Source: an uncultured Porphyromonadaceae bacterium (GTDB lineage Bacteria > Bacteroidota > Bacteroidia > Bacteroidales > Muribaculaceae). Taken from it: 6,510 nt of DNA. A program made the translations under genes and the position numbers. Below the pieces are notes generated by a model. It saw only the letters and a list, made by a program, of their open reading frames with translations, had not been told where the DNA came from and searched no databases. Each line of letters starts with the position of its first letter. The first letter of the stretch is position 1. The stretch spans positions 1 to 6,510 of the forward strand of contig CABQCA010000133.1 in NCBI GenBank assembly GCA_902462525.1, written 5' to 3'. Shown here piece by piece: positions 5,061 to 6,510 of the stretch.

Positions 5061-5141
5061 AAAATTTCAAGTCAAAAAAATTATAAAGTGTAAAATTTCA
5101 AGATAATAGTACCTGCGCTCCGGGCGCAAAATATTGCGTCC
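5061..5141 (+). repeat. A-rich AAGATAATAGT module and GC hairpin
   Basis: Downstream of the small acidic gene, the 11-mer AAAATTTCAAG occurs at 5061-5071 and again at 5092-5102. The second copy leads into AAGATAATAGT (5101-5110 plus the preceding A), so that 5081-5114 matches 1859-1892 at 28 of 34 positions. An 8-bp hairpin with one G-U pair follows, GGGCGCAA/TTGCGTCC (5122-5129, 5134-5141) with loop AATA. No T-run follows it, so it is unlikely to terminate transcription into the capsid gene. Confidence 0.6.
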
Positions 5142-5188
5142 CTACATTCCTAACTTCCAAACCACCTAATTTCTTAATTTCCTAAAAT
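5141..5188 (+). repeat. Octamer array running into the capsid start codon
   Basis: Six consecutive 8-nt units, CCTACATT, CCTAACTT, CCAAACCA, CCTAATTT, CTTAATTT and CCTAAAAT, fill exactly 48 bases, and the last shares its AT with the ATG of the capsid gene. The unit CCTAATTT and the terminal CCTAAAAT also occur in the array before ldcA (1091-979, minus strand), in the same phase relative to the start codon. Confidence 0.8.
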
Positions 5189-6428
5189 GATTACAACACT
5201 TGAAACAATTGCTCAGCAGTCGCCCGAACTGCTCCGGAACAGTATCGACGAACGTATCGTCAAAGTCCGCCCGATGTCGACACCTGTCGACCAGCTGTCG
5301 CGTTGCGGACGTGCACGTTCGGCCGGCTCAATGACAGTGGAATACTACTCGGTCGACACCAAGAAGACCGAGGCTACCCTTAAGACCGCATTCGGTGGCG
5401 GTCAGGGCGTAAGAAAGGCCGAAGGCTTCTACACTTTCAAGCTTTCGACCAGCGATGACTCGCTTTTCGAAATATCGGAAACTATTCTTGTACCCGAGCA
5501 CGCAGGCTACGACAGCAAGGGCAACGCCGCTGGTGCTCTTATACTTTATGTTGTCGACCGCCCTGCCGGAGGCGGCATCGAAGTGGCGCCTGTCAATGCC
5601 CGAATCACCACCGATGTCGACGAAACCTATGCGGAACTGCCTGCCATGAAGGTTGGCACACGTCTTGTGCGCATGGGTCGTGCTGCCACCGAACTTGATG
5701 TGCAGACAGCACAGTTCGCGGCTCTTCCGCAGAAATCGGCCAATAACTGCCAGATATTCAAAATGCAGGTGGAGCAGAGCACTCTTGCCAAAATCGCCGA
5801 CAAGGAAGTGGGCTGGACTTTCAACGATCAGGAAGAGGCCGCCATCATCGACATGCGTCTTGGCATGGAGAAAAACTTTCTTTTCGGAAGCCGTGCCTGC
5901 ATCTTCGACCCCTCGAAGAACGAGAATATTTATTTTACCGGCGGTATCTGGAATCAGGCCGGAGGTGAGTTCTCGCTGGAGCTCTCCACTCTTACGGAAG
6001 CAGATCTCATCGATCTGTGCAGCCGCGCCTTCGCCTCGAACAACGGTTCGCGCCGCAAGATTCTCATTGCCGGCACGGGCCTTGTCGAGGCGCTGAGCAA
6101 GCTTCAGTACAGCAAGACTGTCACCGCCGGCGAAAGCCGCGTGAAGTGGGGCATAGAGTTCAAGGAGATATGTTCGAATTTCGGTTCGCTCTACCTCCTT
6201 CATTCCGAAATCTTTGATCAGTGCGGGCACCGCAACGACGGCTTCGTGCTCGATCCCGACTACATGACCAAGTATGTGCATGTGCCTTTCCAGGCGGAGA
6301 CCCTCGACCTTCGCCGCTCGGGTCAGCGCAACACCGATGCAGTGGTTCTCACCGAAGCCTCATGCCTTGTGCTCCGCTATCCGACAGCACATCTCCGTGT
6401 GAAAGGCAATAACACCGCCGGAAAATGA
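5187..6428 (+). CDS. Major capsid-type protein (HK97 fold, SU10/DUF5309-like)
   Basis: A 413-residue protein resembling the SU10-type major capsid proteins of tailed phages, which assemble the icosahedral head. Recognisable parts, by resemblance rather than search, are the N-terminal region with RIVKVRPMSTPVDQL (23-37) and MTVEYYSVDT (49-58); a beta-rich domain (about 80-170); the helix-turn segment NNCQIFKMQVEQSTLAKIA (186-204); a long helix QEEAAIIDMRLGMEKNFLFG (215-234); TGGIW (251-255); and a C-terminal domain with KILIAGTGLVEAL (291-303), FGSLYLLHSEIFDQ (332-345), VLDPDYM (354-360) and ASCLVLRYPTAHLRV (391-405). There is no N-terminal delta domain of classical HK97 type and no adjoining protease gene in view. 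GC content and codon use match the neighbouring host genes, so the gene is well adapted or long resident. The start at 5187 ends the octamer array. The next gene overlaps by ATGA. Confidence 0.78.
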   Translation: MITTLETIAQQSPELLRNSIDERIVKVRPMSTPVDQLSRCGRARSAGSMTVEYYSVDTKKTEATLKTAFGGGQGVRKAEGFYTFKLSTSDDSLFEISETILVPEHAGYDSKGNAAGALILYVVDRPAGGGIEVAPVNARITTDVDETYAELPAMKVGTRLVRMGRAATELDVQTAQFAALPQKSANNCQIFKMQVEQSTLAKIADKEVGWTFNDQEEAAIIDMRLGMEKNFLFGSRACIFDPSKNENIYFTGGIWNQAGGEFSLELSTLTEADLIDLCSRAFASNNGSRRKILIAGTGLVEALSKLQYSKTVTAGESRVKWGIEFKEICSNFGSLYLLHSEIFDQCGHRNDGFVLDPDYMTKYVHVPFQAETLDLRRSGQRNTDAVVLTEASCLVLRYPTAHLRVKGNNTAGK

Positions 6429-6510
6429 AACTGACACTCACCCGCAGTGAGATGCTTGAACGCCGCCGGCTTGCCGGCGGCTTCGAGCCACTTGTTGAAC
6501 TCTGCCGCCC
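6425..6510 (+). CDS. Gene coupled to the capsid gene, 5' part only
   Basis: An ATG at 6425 overlaps the capsid TGA as ATGA, and the frame stays open for 28 codons to the window edge. The visible product starts MKLTLTRSEMLERRRLAG, then GFEPLVELCR. The N-terminus is a charged helix with no signal peptide. The coupling implies a product needed together with the capsid protein, such as a head-completion or tail-connector protein, but no family can be assigned from so short a piece. Confidence 0.7.
   Translation, partial: MKLTLTRSEMLERRRLAGGFEPLVELCR

Noticed and set aside
4669..5070. Minus-strand 133-codon open frame over the small acidic gene
   Set aside because: Low-complexity Ser/Ala composition, antisense to the gene preceded by a good -7 element, and it crosses the AT-rich intergenic region.
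1859..5114. AAGATAATAGT direct repeats as attL/attR of an integrated element
   Set aside because: The interval between them holds ordinary chromosomal-type genes and no integrase, the copies differ at 6 of 34 positions, and one copy is part of an inverted pair; a dispersed intergenic repeat explains them better.
5122..5141. Terminator before the capsid gene
   Set aside because: The hairpin has no T-run after it, and no separate promoter for the capsid gene is visible, so read-through is more likely.
5328..6281. Minus-strand 317-codon open frame inside the capsid gene
   Set aside because: It is antisense to a clearly recognisable capsid-type protein; its openness follows from GC-biased codon use and it has no start context or motifs.

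Overview
The window looks like a chromosomal segment of a Bacteroidales bacterium, probably close to Bacteroides or Muribaculaceae. The evidence is promoter elements of the Bacteroidetes type (TAnnTTTG) just upstream of several genes, the lack of Shine-Dalgarno sequences, very short leaders, and gene families common in that order: DUF1573, VKOR fused to a C39-like domain, and an SU10-like capsid. The genus is an inference.

Layout. Positions 69-4536 are all minus strand. Read in the direction of transcription (right to left) there are two groups. Group one (4536 to 1930) is a probable operon: an exported DUF1573 protein, a small thioredoxin with a WCPHC site, a membrane protein joining a degenerate C39-like domain to a VKOR disulfide-forming domain, and a 47-residue peptide gene whose ATG overlaps the VKOR stop codon (ATGA). 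Group two (1617 to 69) is a SpoU/TrmH-type RNA methyltransferase followed by an LD-carboxypeptidase of family S66. Between the groups is about 310 bases of hairpins and repeats.

Right of a divergent intergenic region (4537-4825), which holds an AT-rich block with terminal inverted repeats, the plus strand carries a 77-residue acidic protein, an HK97-fold (SU10/DUF5309-like) major capsid-type protein, and the start of a further gene coupled to it by an ATGA overlap. The capsid module begins directly beside host genes and from a host-type promoter, with no terminase, portal or integrase on its left side. It is either the edge of an unusually arranged prophage or a domesticated capsid locus.

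The most striking non-coding feature is an 8-nt-periodic sequence (units beginning CC or CT, such as CCTAATTT, CCCGTCAG, CCTAACAG). It fills the gap between the methyltransferase stop and the carboxypeptidase start, and recurs immediately before the capsid start. Both arrays run in phase into the same junction, CCTAAAATG. A second repeat family, A-rich tracts ending in AAGATAATAGT, occurs three times: twice as facing arms of a hairpin behind the peptide gene and once upstream of the capsid array.
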